Virus record (IMG/VR): IMGVR_UViG_3300029286_000036
Location: 1-64,000 of that record
From: a virus
DNA: 64,000 nucleotides
Reading direction: 5' to 3' (one strand)
Positions 41,845 through 51,291 of this stretch are shown in pieces. Position 1 is the stretch's first letter; each line of letters opens with the position of its first letter. A program made the translations under genes and the position numbers. Below the pieces are notes generated by a model, which did not search any database, was not told the DNA's origin, and saw nothing but the letters and a program-made list of their open reading frames with translations.

Positions 41845-42080
41845 TAATTCTCTCCTACAACTTTACCTCTGATTAATTGAAAGGTAACTCGTTTAAGTTC
41901 GTTTGCGAAGATGCGATTAATCTCGCTGCGAAGAATTCTTAATTCATCATGTGGTGCTATATAATCATAAGATAGTTCCATATAAAAAGGTTGCATATTC
42001 TCAATTTTAATAAGATAAGGGGTCTTTGGAAATGTGCTATCTCTAAATAACGGAATGAAAAGAATTCTAACCATCTTCAT
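41844..42080 (-). CDS. Hypothetical protein, 78 aa
   Basis: GGAG site eight bases upstream. Beta-rich (MKMVRILFIPLFRDSTFPKT) with a helical middle. Lies between recA and sbcD, its stop sharing a base with the sbcD start. Possibly recombination-related by position only. Confidence 0.5.
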   Translation of the reverse strand: MKMVRILFIPLFRDSTFPKTPYLIKIENMQPFYMELSYDYIAPHDELRILRSEINRIFANELKRVTFQLIRGKVVGEN

Positions 42081-42085
42081 TGAAA

Positions 42086-42991
42086 TTACTCCTTATCTTT
42101 TGAGTCTAATACTTTAAATCCTTCTGCTGTAATTGAATATTGAACTTCTGGGGATAATAATATTTGCTTTCCATTTTCATCTACAATAGATTTAGCATAA
42201 TGATTTTTGAATACTTTCCATGATACTTTTGCACCAAGTCTAACTTTCTTTCCTTGTCTTACTGCCTCAACCCAACCTATTCTGGAAGCTTGGATACTAA
42301 TCATAGTAAAGAAATTAAGAGCCTGACCTCCAGCATTTGTCTTTCCATGACTTCCTATATTATCATAAGTATAGTTTACAACTAAGATAGCAACGGGGTC
42401 TGTTTGCATACGAGCTATCATTGTGTTGAGTCCTTGTCTATTGGTCTTAGCAGCTCCACCTGGTTTTTGTGAATCTGTAGTCATATCAGATTCTGAATCT
42501 CTTTGTGATACCGTATTACCAAATGAATCAAATATTACTAAAAGTTTTTCCTTTGGATAATCTACAAAGAATTGATTCCATGCTTTAAATACACCATCAT
42601 ATACCTCTTCTGTTATTCCTGTAGATACAATCATAACGCCTTCTGGGTCTATTCCAGCATTAGTTAGGTCTTGTACTGTGGTCTTATTTTCAGTCTCAGC
42701 GTATATTATCCCAATACCTTGTTCTTGAGCTGCTAACATTGCTTTAAGTGCTAAAGAAGTCTTGCCTGTATCCGATGTACCAGCAATTTGTACTATCTTA
42801 CCAAATTGAAGTCCAATAACCCCGAAGTTATCCTTCCATTTTAATTCTTCTGGAAGAACCACATAATCTTTTGGGTCTTGACTTATTTCAGTAAGAGCTT
42901 CTCCTACTCCAAATTGTTTGGAACGTCTTTCGTCCTTTCCCATTGATTTCTGAACTTTTTCAATTGTTGATTTGAAGTTAAATTTACTCAT
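42086..42991 (-). CDS. recA: RecA/UvsX-type recombinase
   Basis: 301 residues. Walker A is GTSDTGKTSLAL (~72-83), Walker B KLLVIFDSFGNTV (~149-161), and the L1/L2 regions include ILVVNYTYDNIGSHGKTNAG. Shorter than bacterial RecA, as in phages. Carries out strand exchange during replication and repair. AAGGAG site. Forms a recombination operon with sbcD and sbcC. Confidence 0.9.
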   Translation of the reverse strand: MSKFNFKSTIEKVQKSMGKDERRSKQFGVGEALTEISQDPKDYVVLPEELKWKDNFGVIGLQFGKIVQIAGTSDTGKTSLALKAMLAAQEQGIGIIYAETENKTTVQDLTNAGIDPEGVMIVSTGITEEVYDGVFKAWNQFFVDYPKEKLLVIFDSFGNTVSQRDSESDMTTDSQKPGGAAKTNRQGLNTMIARMQTDPVAILVVNYTYDNIGSHGKTNAGGQALNFFTMISIQASRIGWVEAVRQGKKVRLGAKVSWKVFKNHYAKSIVDENGKQILLSPEVQYSITAEGFKVLDSKDKE

Positions 42992-43160
42992 TATCCTTAG
43001 TCTCCTTTATAAAAACCTTAATGGCGGTATGCTTTAATTGATTTGGTTGTCTAATTACAGTGAAGGAATATCCTGATTTCTCAAAAATTGCTTTCAAGTC
43101 CTCTAGTACAAACTCACCATCTTCTACATCAATTATAATTTCAATTGGGATACTTAACAT
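42984..43160 (-). CDS. Small hypothetical protein, 58 aa
   Basis: A 58-codon frame starting MLSIPIEIIIDVEDGEFVLE, with GGGAG before the ATG. The ATG overlaps the stop of the upstream gene (TAATG) and its end overlaps the recA start by eight bases. The ferredoxin-like strand-helix-strand pattern and tight packing support a real gene of unknown function. Confidence 0.65.
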   Translation of the reverse strand: MLSIPIEIIIDVEDGEFVLEDLKAIFEKSGYSFTVIRQPNQLKHTAIKVFIKETKDNE

Positions 43161-43570
43161 TAATTTGACTCCCGACTCATTTGTCTATAGTGAACATGCG
43201 CATCCTGAAAAATTTTCATGTTGCCCTTAATCCACTCTCTTAGTGCTTCTAGTTCCTCACATGCTTCTCTATTGTCTGTAAAGGATTTGTGCCCATTTAC
43301 CATCGTTTTCTTCTCAGTGACTGTCATCTTAATCTTATTGCCTTCTTTATCTATAAGGGGAACATCGTTGAGAGTATCACAGTATGCTGCATCTTTTATG
43401 GTTTTAAGTTTAACTAACTCCATATCTATTTCGTAGAGATAATCCCCTAAGATGGCATTTATGATGAGGAATTTTGATGCTCTCTCATTACTCTCAGCGA
43501 AGCCTTGTCGTCCTATTTCTATGAGTTTGATGTGTTGGTCGATTTTTACTTTGATTTCTTCATAAGTCAT
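43160..43570 (-). CDS. Hypothetical protein, 136 aa
   Basis: Mostly helical and charged (MTYEEIKVKIDQHIKLIEIG, then FLIINAILGDYLYEIDMELV). First gene of the recombination operon, just below the promoter at 43585-43613. It may act with RecA, but nothing in the sequence proves it. Confidence 0.55.
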   Translation of the reverse strand: MTYEEIKVKIDQHIKLIEIGRQGFAESNERASKFLIINAILGDYLYEIDMELVKLKTIKDAAYCDTLNDVPLIDKEGNKIKMTVTEKKTMVNGHKSFTDNREACEELEALREWIKGNMKIFQDAHVHYRQMSRESN

Positions 43571-43584
43571 AAGTTCTTTACCTC

Positions 43585-43613
43585 GTATAATATCATATCA
43601 TATTTACGAGGTA
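43585..43613 (-). promoter_or_regulatory. Promoter TTGACT-17-TATGAT
   Basis: Minus strand: TTGACT, 17 bp ending TGA, TATGAT, just after the stop of the spanin-like gene. Starts the recombination operon. Confidence 0.85.
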
Positions 43614-43629
43614 AAGTCAAGTGTTTTTA

Positions 43630-44553
43630 TTAGAATCCTACTCCAAGTCCTATAAAGTATCTTTTTCCTGTTGTAGAATAAGAAACTCCAGCATCTATAT
43701 AAGTGTTCGAGAGTGCGTTAGGAAACGGTCTATACATAATTGGAACTAAAGTTAAAGCTAATTTATTAGTTTTTGAGTATTCTATACCTACTTCTGCGAA
43801 TCTCCATGACATGTCTCTTTTTGACTGCCCTATTCCCATTAAACTCATACCCACGTACGGCAATACATCGTCTATATAGAAGTGAACTCCCCCACCTAAC
43901 TTTGGAGCAAATAGATAGAATCTTGAAGTAGGCACTTTAACCTCTTCTGTAGGGTCTACAACAGCCGTTCCACCTGTAATAGGTAAAGAGTAAGGCTTAT
44001 CTAACCACTCGCCATATTTCGTGTTTTTAGGCGTTTCTCTTAATACAAATTCTGCTTTAGATGCGATATTATATTTACCTGTATCATTATCTTTCGTTAC
44101 TACGGTCTTAACTTCCACATCATAATTATAAAGCTTGGATTGAACTTGTCCGTCTTTACTCATCAATACATAACCTACAGGAGGTCCGTCTGTAAAGCGA
44201 ACTTCATTTAAAGTATATCCACCATTAAAGTATATGTCGGATTCTTTCTCAGTTCTTTCTTTTTCTTGAACTGAAAATGTTGAATTAGATAATATTAAGA
44301 TTTGTCCCTTAAGTGCATCCATTTCTTGCTGCCATTGTTCTTTAAGCTGTTCAGTTAGAGCTACTTGGTCTTTATATTGAATCTCAAGTTTAGCTGAATA
44401 CTTATTAAGCTGTTCGTACTTGTGTTTTTGACCAATAAGTTCTTCATGAAGTTTCTGATTTTCATAAAAAAGATTATAAATCTTCTGTGCTCCAAAAAGT
44501 GCTGCAAGGACTATTAATCCTATTACACAATACTTTATTACTTTTCCAATCAT
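43630..44553 (-). CDS. Membrane-anchored coiled-coil protein with OMP-like end
   Basis: 307 residues. An N-terminal membrane anchor (VIKYCVIGLIVLAALFGA) is followed by a periplasm-type coiled coil (~28-85) and a beta-rich C-terminal domain whose last strands (YIDAGVSYSTTGKRYFIGLG, ending VGF) have the alternating pattern and terminal Phe of outer-membrane proteins. Coupled to the holin-like gene upstream, it could act as a spanin that joins inner and outer membranes during lysis. This is inference from architecture; an adhesin or exclusion protein is also possible. Confidence 0.55.
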   Translation of the reverse strand: MIGKVIKYCVIGLIVLAALFGAQKIYNLFYENQKLHEELIGQKHKYEQLNKYSAKLEIQYKDQVALTEQLKEQWQQEMDALKGQILILSNSTFSVQEKERTEKESDIYFNGGYTLNEVRFTDGPPVGYVLMSKDGQVQSKLYNYDVEVKTVVTKDNDTGKYNIASKAEFVLRETPKNTKYGEWLDKPYSLPITGGTAVVDPTEEVKVPTSRFYLFAPKLGGGVHFYIDDVLPYVGMSLMGIGQSKRDMSWRFAEVGIEYSKTNKLALTLVPIMYRPFPNALSNTYIDAGVSYSTTGKRYFIGLGVGF

Positions 44554-44819
44554 TGGTTTTCTCCTCCGTCTCTAGGCGGTTTATTTGCTGGACTGTTGTA
44601 TAAGCTATCTATTGCATAATTACCTAATTGTAAAACCCCACCTGCTCCTATTGCAGTAATTCCAGTCCAAATGGAATTTAAGTCAAAGTTATATCCGCAG
44701 AATCCATTTAAGAGATACCCTAGTATGTACAGCACAAACATCAGACTCATCATGGACATAATTACTTTAATCCACGTTTTATTGGTAAATAGATTTAAAG
44801 CTAGTTTAAATTTTCTCAT
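44550..44819 (-). CDS. Holin-like small membrane protein
   Basis: 89 residues with a basic start (MRKFKLALNLFTNKTWIK), two membrane segments (VIMSMMSLMFVLYILGYLL and an IWTGITAIGAGGVLQLG region) and a polar tail. Size and topology suit a holin. It overlaps the spanin-like gene by four bases, which supports a lysis role. The endolysin lies in the other arm. Confidence 0.6.
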   Translation of the reverse strand: MRKFKLALNLFTNKTWIKVIMSMMSLMFVLYILGYLLNGFCGYNFDLNSIWTGITAIGAGGVLQLGNYAIDSLYNSPANKPPRDGGENQ

Positions 44820-45088
44820 TCTACATCCCCATTTTCCCTAATTTTTTTGTCCTCATAAGGACTTATCACTTTTCTCGTTAGTTCTAATTTACAACATTCT
44901 AGCATTCCTACCATTGCATTTAGATTTTCATAACAAAGACCTTTTTCTTTTATATAGGCATGAATCATTACGGTGAATAAATAATTCATATCTCCAGCAC
45001 ATACTGAGCCTTTAGACTCAATAGCTTTTTTAAACTTAAGAATAACATCGTTAAAAACTTTTCTATCTTCTTTTTTGATGTAAGGCAT
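44816..45088 (-). CDS. DUF6899-like conserved phage protein
   Basis: 90 residues. MPYIKKEDRKVFNDVI at the start, GDMNYLFTVMIHAYI in the middle and LECCKLELTRKVISPYEDKK at the end match a small protein family frequent in phage replication regions (DUF6899). Function unknown. AAGGAG site; overlaps both neighbours. Confidence 0.75.
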   Translation of the reverse strand: MPYIKKEDRKVFNDVILKFKKAIESKGSVCAGDMNYLFTVMIHAYIKEKGLCYENLNAMVGMLECCKLELTRKVISPYEDKKIRENGDVE

Positions 45089-45753
45089 TACATTATCTCC
45101 TTTAGTCTTTTTTGTACTTCCGCTTCAAATTCTGCGAGAGTACCACCATTCTCTATCTTATCACATTTACTTGCAGTTGTCAACACTTTTTTTTCGGAAC
45201 TATGCATATCAGACATCGCCAATGCTTCCGCTCTTGTATTTTTAATGTAGAATGCCTTTAAATTGTATCTATCATTATGAAAGAAATTAAATTCGGAAGG
45301 AAATCTCATATCTGGTATAGTATACGTTTCATTACTTATCATTTTTCTAGCTATAACTTTACAATGAATATCCACATCTATTCCTTTTAAAACTTCGGTT
45401 CCTATATATTGTAAAATCTGACGTAAGCTATAGAAAATATAACCACAGTGATGACGTAAATGTTTGTCAAAGTCATACACTATGCCTAATGCCTCAAATT
45501 CTTCTCTATAACCTTCCATGATACTCAATAAATCCTCTCTTGTTAAATTTATAGGTGGGTCTAACTCTTTTTCTTTTAATAGTCCATCCTCAGCATCACT
45601 TCGTTTGAAACCAAAGGTAGCACAACAAACATCCTTTAGGAGACCAGCTAACATCAATTCCTTAATTTCTGGATATAAATTTTGTAATACTTTAACGGCG
45701 GTAGACTTGCCGGCTTGTTTGACAGCACAAAAGGCAATAATTTTTGGTTTCAT
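45088..45753 (-). CDS. Deoxynucleoside monophosphate kinase
   Basis: 221 residues. P-loop FCAVKQAGKST (~8-18), SLRQILQYIGTEVLKG near 120-135 and IPDMRFPSEFNF match the phage dNMP kinase family (T4 gp1, T5 dnk). It makes dNDPs, which the NDP kinase at 15.5 kb can convert to dNTPs. AAGGAG site. An HNH endonuclease gene sits directly upstream. Confidence 0.82.
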   Translation of the reverse strand: MKPKIIAFCAVKQAGKSTAVKVLQNLYPEIKELMLAGLLKDVCCATFGFKRSDAEDGLLKEKELDPPINLTREDLLSIMEGYREEFEALGIVYDFDKHLRHHCGYIFYSLRQILQYIGTEVLKGIDVDIHCKVIARKMISNETYTIPDMRFPSEFNFFHNDRYNLKAFYIKNTRAEALAMSDMHSSEKKVLTTASKCDKIENGGTLAEFEAEVQKRLKEIM

Positions 45754-46479
45754 CTATTCTCCTTTTTTATCTAATTTAAGATAATTATATATTTTTATTA
45801 TTTGATTCTTGAATTCATCTATTCCATCTTTTAATTTCATGTAATTACAATGTGGACAACATGGTACTACATTCTCTAGTGTATACCCTATTTTGAAATC
45901 TAACCTATCCAATCCATTAACTTCTATGTAAATCTCTCCGTACTTCCATTTTCTTGAGTTTTCTCCACAATAGTGACATGGTTGTTTTATTATATTTAAA
46001 AAGTCAATTTTGCTGATATTGAATTCTTTATTCTTTCTACTAGCATTAGACTTATAAGTAAAATAATATCTATCATACGCTTTTTCTTCTCTAGTTATGT
46101 TTTTATTATAATTTGAATATTTCTTATTTATACATCCACATGACCTAATCCCTTTTTTTAAATTGCCAGAGGTAGCAATATGTGTGTTTCCGCAATCACA
46201 TCTGCATGTCCATTTCTCCCTGCAATTTGGTTCTACTAAATCTTCTACAACTAACCTTCCAAAACGTCTTCCTCTCAAATCTTCACTATAGTTATTTAAA
46301 TGACATATCTTACACCATTGACCCTTTAAAATCTTTATAAATCGATTTTCCCAAACATGTCCCTCTTTACATTGCCAAATCATAGGCGAATCGCAGTCAA
46401 CATATTTATCGGAAAGACATTTCCCTCCTCTCTCTTCTGCTATCCTATGGCATTCTTCTAATGTATGCCACTTACCCAT
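45754..46479 (-). CDS. HNH homing endonuclease
   Basis: 241 residues. N-terminal zinc and target-binding parts (GHVWENRFIKILKGQWCKIC; RCDCGNTHIATSGNLKKGIR; SCGC) and a C-terminal HNH core (CHYCGENSRKW, NGLDRLDFKIGYTLENVVPC, CCPHCNYMK). Its ATG follows the polymerase stop codon without a gap and its end touches the dNMP kinase ribosome site, so it fills the junction between the two genes. Confidence 0.88.
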   Translation of the reverse strand: MGKWHTLEECHRIAEERGGKCLSDKYVDCDSPMIWQCKEGHVWENRFIKILKGQWCKICHLNNYSEDLRGRRFGRLVVEDLVEPNCREKWTCRCDCGNTHIATSGNLKKGIRSCGCINKKYSNYNKNITREEKAYDRYYFTYKSNASRKNKEFNISKIDFLNIIKQPCHYCGENSRKWKYGEIYIEVNGLDRLDFKIGYTLENVVPCCPHCNYMKLKDGIDEFKNQIIKIYNYLKLDKKGE

Positions 46480-49400
46480 CTATTTAGACTCCTTTAAAGA
46501 ATCACATATTACAGGTTCTGCAATCATTGGAATATCTAGCATCTGTGCATATTTATTCTTTTCCATTCCCTGTTGTAAACATTTAGCTGCAAGTTCAGCT
46601 TGGTCTTCTCTAACTAACATTGTTATCTCATCATGTATTTGCATGCTAATGAATCCCTCGACGTTATTTTCTCTTAAGAGAGTTTCCACTTCTATCATAC
46701 TTCTGTTTGCAATATGAGCTGCCAGCGACTGAATTGGTGTGTTTTTTGAACCATTATATTCCACTTTGCAGAGGTTTTTTATGAAAGACCAGTATCCATG
46801 TTCAGCAATCTTAGCATAATCTATTTTGAATTTTCTTGAAATTTCTTTTAAATCTTCTTCTCTCAACTCAATTGAAGTTCCTTGTATCTTAACCGTTGCT
46901 TCCTCTAATCGAGATGCTGCTGTACTCAGAAATTTTTCAAATAAATCCTTTCTCATTTTGATAGATTCTTTTGTATCTTTAATTATACTTCTACCTAAAA
47001 TTTTCTTACTTACATAAGGAGCAAATTCAAAGTGTCTTCTTCTACCTATCAAAGACTCGACATATCCTTGTTCTATACATTCGGATTCTCTTTCTTTCAT
47101 GTATCTATGCAATTGTGGATATGCTTTTAAGTACAAATCTATTACTAATTTTCCTTCTTCATACATTGGCTTTCCGTCTTCTTCTACGAGATTGAGCATG
47201 TGGCAGACCTGGGCTTCTTTCGCCCCGTAAGGGATACCGAGAACTAGAGGTTTTATCTTAGTTCTTTCTGGGTTATTTATCTTTTTAAGATAGTTATCGT
47301 CTTTTGGATTTGCTGAGTATTTATGTTTATTATCGAACATGTCACAAAAAACCTGTGAATATAGGTCTAGTCCTTTTAAAAATACTTCTTTAAGTTTTTT
47401 ATCTCCAGAACAGAATGCGAAGCAATTATGTACTCTCATTCCATTGCATATAAACTCTTCATTTCCTTCTACAGTAATGTCAATAAGTTCTTCCTCTTGT
47501 CCATATAATATGCGAATAACTTCCGCCGATTGTCTATGAGTTTTAATAACTTTTCTTTTCTCTTTAACTTTCTTTCTTTCTACTATTTGAAATTTTTGAA
47601 AATCTAAATCTATTAATTTATTAACCGAAATAGAAGTTAATCTTATAATATATCCCTCATGGGTCTTATTTACACTCTTCTTATCTGCACAACACAGTAT
47701 TCCATCCAGACCTATACTATCTAAGAGATTGATGATGTCTGTAGCTAACAAGATAGATTTAGTAGAAAAACATAGCTCACCACCTTTTTTATAAGTACCG
47801 TCTGTATCAATTAGTCCTGCTATGAAGTTAAGTTTTCTCTCTAACGAACTATTAAATATAAATGTTGGAACTCTTAGCGTCTTTTTAACTTCGTCTATTA
47901 CGTTAAATGTGTGTTTAAATATATCCACTAACCATGCATCGTGAAAATTAAGAGCTTTCATGCCTTGTGTTCTTTTATCAGTGTATATTCCCCCTTTATA
48001 TCCATATCTCATCATAATCTCATTGAATCTGGTAATAACTCCATCTTCTTCTAAACCACATACTCCTATATAATTCGCTCTTCCCGTTCTTGCCCATATT
48101 CCATCTCCTACAAAAGCTCCCAATACCCAATAAATGTCGTCATCTAAATTAAAATAGCCTATTGGTTTTTCCGCATTAGGGTTTTTTTTGGGAAATAAGG
48201 GAAGTTTTATGTTATCTTTATGCTCTATATTAAACTTGCAGTCTTCAATTATATCTCCCTTAACTATGTCTTTTGCTTCAATAAATCCTTTATTTAGCAC
48301 ATATATCTTATGTTCATTGGAGCATCTAACTAATCCTCTTTTCGTTATAATAGATATGTTATTTTTAATAGATGTCCATTTTTTAAGAATAGTTTTGAAT
48401 CCATACTTGGTTTCAATTAAATCTCCTTCCTTTACATCTTTAAAAAGTTTAATACCTGAATCCTTTATATTTACCAGAGAGTCGGGGTCTACACATCTCG
48501 GTTCTAGTGATGAGAAGTCGGCGTTTACAATCTTCCATCCTTTAGGTGCTGTGAAACCTTTCTTAATGGCAGAAGGCTGTATTATGTTTTCTTCAACATG
48601 ACCACAAGTTTTACATGTTTTTGTGAGTAAAAGCTCTATTGGACTAGTCATTTCTACATCTTCTGATTGACACTTTGAGCAGCAATTTGATTCTTCTTCA
48701 ACCTTTGGAAGAGTCTGTAAGTTAAATCCACCTGCACACGAAAAACGTCCCGAAATGGTGCCTGATTGACGCCAGTCTACTGTTAAATATCCGTTTATAT
48801 TGAGTTTTATTGCAGGAAGTACGTAAGATGAGTAAAGTTTTGCAAGTTTATTATAAGTTAATAAATCCTTAACAAAGTCGAATTTAGGAAGCATGTGCTC
48901 AATTAATACCTCAGCTTTCATACTTGGAATTAAATTGTCTTTTGTAGCAGAATCTGTTTGAGGTAAGTCCTTTGCACTCATCCCCAATTTCTCACAAAAT
49001 AACCATCTTACGTGAGCATCTGAGTTAATATTAAAAGAGTATCTTCTCTCTTCTATTTCTTCATATAGTTCTTGTTTAATCTTTTTTAATTTCTCATCAC
49101 TATATTTAATTTCTTCTTCACCCAAAATAAATCCAAAAAGCCAATGAGGATTAATCTGATAAGCCTTCTTTATTGCAGGTTTGCTCATTGTATCTTTACC
49201 TGTCTTTGAGTCTTTAGGTAGTGATAGTCCCTCTAAATCTGCTATTTTCTTTACTAGTCTTTGATTAGAAATAGATTCATCTATAGATTTTCCAAGTGTA
49301 AAGTCATCTAAATAAGGAGATATATTATTTATGATATTATCTTCAAGTTTAAGCATCATTTGCTTAGTTTCTATTTCAAGTTTTTTGAAATGTTCTACGT

Positions 49401-51273
49401 CAATAAAAACCCCATTTCTTTTCATCATTGTGACTATTTTGCAGAGAGGCATTATTTCATCAGTGTAGAACCAGTCAATTTTAGATTCCCCATACTCAGA
49501 GTAAAATTTATTCATTAGAACTTCAAATATACCTAAGGTTAAAAAGGCATCCGCACAGTTATGGGTTATTATTCCATTTACTACATAGGACTCATCCTTG
49601 TCTACTGAGATATTATGTACCTGTGTCTTTTTCCATTCTTTATCTATTCTTAAAATCCTAACATGTCTCTTAAATGAACAATCTCCTTTAATGTCATTTC
49701 TCTTTTTTATTTTTAAAAATAAATTTAATTTAGTTGCCTCATTTGTAGTTAATAGAAGATTATATCTATGCCTTCTATTTTCAGTAGCGTTATAATCTCC
49801 TCTATATGCACTAATTTCGTGTTTTGAAAATAATAAATCTATTGTATTAATTAAATTATAAGAGGTTACACATAAATCTAATTGATATGTAAATCTTCTG
49901 GTTTTCATCTTCCTAAAATGACCATCACCGTCATATACTCCAGCAATCAATGACATTGCTGCATCGTAGTTATTGAGAAGATAACTAAAAACTTCTTTAC
50001 TTATCTTTTTTTCATAACATTTAAAATTTCCTCCACTTAATCTTAAGAATAACTCCCCTAATTTAGTATCACAGATAACCACATCTCTACCTTTACTTTC
50101 TGCCTTTTTTATTATGGAGCATTTAATTCCTCTTTCTTTTAAAAAATTACTAAAAAAAGGAACTTCATCTTGGTGCAACGTTATGACTAGGTATTTGTTA
50201 TTATTCTGAATCCTAACGTATCCTTCTGCTAAGTATAATCCAAAAAACCACCAAAAATCATTATCCATCTCTGACAAACAAGTTCTATCTTCTATTATTA
50301 TCTGAGGCTTGGTTAATAAGTCATTCATTTTTAAGTCACATACTTTTACCCATTCGTATTTTAAAGTTTTTTCATTTAAAACCAAAAAAGGATGCTCTCC
50401 AGTAACGTTCTTTATTTTTCTACCACCCTCCAAAGAAATGTTGTAAATATAATCCTCTACTTCTTGAGTTTTAGTTGCGTACACTTCATGAATACTTCCT
50501 GTATGCGTTATCACTTTATCTCCAGTGCTTACGTCCTCAATAAACTTAGCGGAACCGTCTTCCATAGAAACTAAAGCCGAATTCTTTTCAAAACATGCGT
50601 ATTTACTCTGATACCAAGATTCGGCTCTCCAGACCTCCTTTGAAGTTCCACCATTTTCAATAATAGATTTAACCAGTTCTTGCTGTTCTATATTAGCTGC
50701 CATGTAGGGATTTATACCTAGCTCTTCTTTGTATTGTTCCGCAATTTTTTTTAATCCATGAGGTGAATTTTCATCCAATGTGTGGTGCAAAAGTCCGACA
50801 TCACAAAATACATTATCCTTAATATCTAAACCAGTATTGACGAAAATCATGTTAACATCAAAGGGAGCATTTTGTAGAATTAAATTTCCAGAAGTAAGCC
50901 ATTTTTTCATATAATCTACTATGAATTGAGGAGGTGAGTATTCCTCTGGAGTTACAAATTCTGGATATTCCTTTCCTGTCCAAATGTCCACATAATTACC
51001 ACTCATGAAGCATTCATATACTTCACCTTTAATTGTTCTTTTTTTAAGGCTGGTTGGGATTTTTTTCCATTCTAAAAATGGAATGTAAAATCCTTGGTCT
51101 TTAGATACAGCGACTGAGAATCCAATTACAACTGACTTATAAAGTAATAATCCATTAGTCTCAGTGTCTATCGCTAAAAAGTCAAATTTAGGTTTATCTC
51201 CGTCCATGAGGAAGAAGTCTAACTCTTTTAACTTCTCTAGGGAATCTATTCTATTGTGTTTCGTGAAGGGCAT
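46480..51273 (-). CDS. Family A DNA polymerase with two inteins
   Basis: 1597 codons; the spliced protein is 894 residues. 3'-5' exonuclease motifs: FLAIDTETNG (Exo I), LQNAPFDVNMI (Exo II) and KYA-CADAF (Exo III, split by intein 1). Polymerase motifs: SGTISGRFSCAGGFNLQTLP, motif A VNADFSSLEPR-CFAFCS (split by intein 2), motif B RTKIKPLVLGIPYGA and motif C MQIHDEI. Unusual is a zinc-ribbon insertion (CSKC at 865-868, CKTC at 887-890) between the NLQTLP block and motif A. Main replicative polymerase, under a strong promoter. Confidence 0.93.
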   Translation of the reverse strand: MPFTKHNRIDSLEKLKELDFFLMDGDKPKFDFLAIDTETNGLLLYKSVVIGFSVAVSKDQGFYIPFLEWKKIPTSLKKRTIKGEVYECFMSGNYVDIWTGKEYPEFVTPEEYSPPQFIVDYMKKWLTSGNLILQNAPFDVNMIFVNTGLDIKDNVFCDVGLLHHTLDENSPHGLKKIAEQYKEELGINPYMAANIEQQELVKSIIENGGTSKEVWRAESWYQSKYACFEKNSALVSMEDGSAKFIEDVSTGDKVITHTGSIHEVYATKTQEVEDYIYNISLEGGRKIKNVTGEHPFLVLNEKTLKYEWVKVCDLKMNDLLTKPQIIIEDRTCLSEMDNDFWWFFGLYLAEGYVRIQNNNKYLVITLHQDEVPFFSNFLKERGIKCSIIKKAESKGRDVVICDTKLGELFLRLSGGNFKCYEKKISKEVFSYLLNNYDAAMSLIAGVYDGDGHFRKMKTRRFTYQLDLCVTSYNLINTIDLLFSKHEISAYRGDYNATENRRHRYNLLLTTNEATKLNLFLKIKKRNDIKGDCSFKRHVRILRIDKEWKKTQVHNISVDKDESYVVNGIITHNCADAFLTLGIFEVLMNKFYSEYGESKIDWFYTDEIMPLCKIVTMMKRNGVFIDVEHFKKLEIETKQMMLKLEDNIINNISPYLDDFTLGKSIDESISNQRLVKKIADLEGLSLPKDSKTGKDTMSKPAIKKAYQINPHWLFGFILGEEEIKYSDEKLKKIKQELYEEIEERRYSFNINSDAHVRWLFCEKLGMSAKDLPQTDSATKDNLIPSMKAEVLIEHMLPKFDFVKDLLTYNKLAKLYSSYVLPAIKLNINGYLTVDWRQSGTISGRFSCAGGFNLQTLPKVEEESNCCSKCQSEDVEMTSPIELLLTKTCKTCGHVEENIIQPSAIKKGFTAPKGWKIVNADFSSLEPRCVDPDSLVNIKDSGIKLFKDVKEGDLIETKYGFKTILKKWTSIKNNISIITKRGLVRCSNEHKIYVLNKGFIEAKDIVKGDIIEDCKFNIEHKDNIKLPLFPKKNPNAEKPIGYFNLDDDIYWVLGAFVGDGIWARTGRANYIGVCGLEEDGVITRFNEIMMRYGYKGGIYTDKRTQGMKALNFHDAWLVDIFKHTFNVIDEVKKTLRVPTFIFNSSLERKLNFIAGLIDTDGTYKKGGELCFSTKSILLATDIINLLDSIGLDGILCCADKKSVNKTHEGYIIRLTSISVNKLIDLDFQKFQIVERKKVKEKRKVIKTHRQSAEVIRILYGQEEELIDITVEGNEEFICNGMRVHNCFAFCSGDKKLKEVFLKGLDLYSQVFCDMFDNKHKYSANPKDDNYLKKINNPERTKIKPLVLGIPYGAKEAQVCHMLNLVEEDGKPMYEEGKLVIDLYLKAYPQLHRYMKERESECIEQGYVESLIGRRRHFEFAPYVSKKILGRSIIKDTKESIKMRKDLFEKFLSTAASRLEEATVKIQGTSIELREEDLKEISRKFKIDYAKIAEHGYWSFIKNLCKVEYNGSKNTPIQSLAAHIANRSMIEVETLLRENNVEGFISMQIHDEITMLVREDQAELAAKCLQQGMEKNKYAQMLDIPMIAEPVICDSLKESK
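47425..48495 (-). mobile_element. Intein 2 of DNA polymerase (357 aa, LAGLIDADG)
   Basis: Begins CVDPDSLVNI and ends EFICNGMRVHN, with Cys as +1 residue. Endonuclease motifs WVLGAFVGDGI (123-133) and FIAGLIDTDGT (224-234) look intact. Inserted in polymerase motif A between DFSSLEPR and CFAF. Confidence 0.95.
49558..50595 (-). mobile_element. Intein 1 of DNA polymerase (346 aa, LAGLIDADG)
   Basis: Begins CFEKNSALVSMEDG and ends SYVVNGIITHN, with Cys as +1 residue; block B near NVTGEHPFL. Endonuclease motifs are FGLYLAEGY (118-126, Glu in place of Asp) and SLIAGVYDGDGH (215-226). Inserted in Exo III between KYA and CADAF. Confidence 0.94.
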
Positions 51274-51291
51274 TCTTACTCCTCTAATACT

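Noticed and set aside
48188-48601. Rightward 137-codon frame within the polymerase intein
   Set aside because: No ribosome site and lies antisense inside a clearly coding intein.
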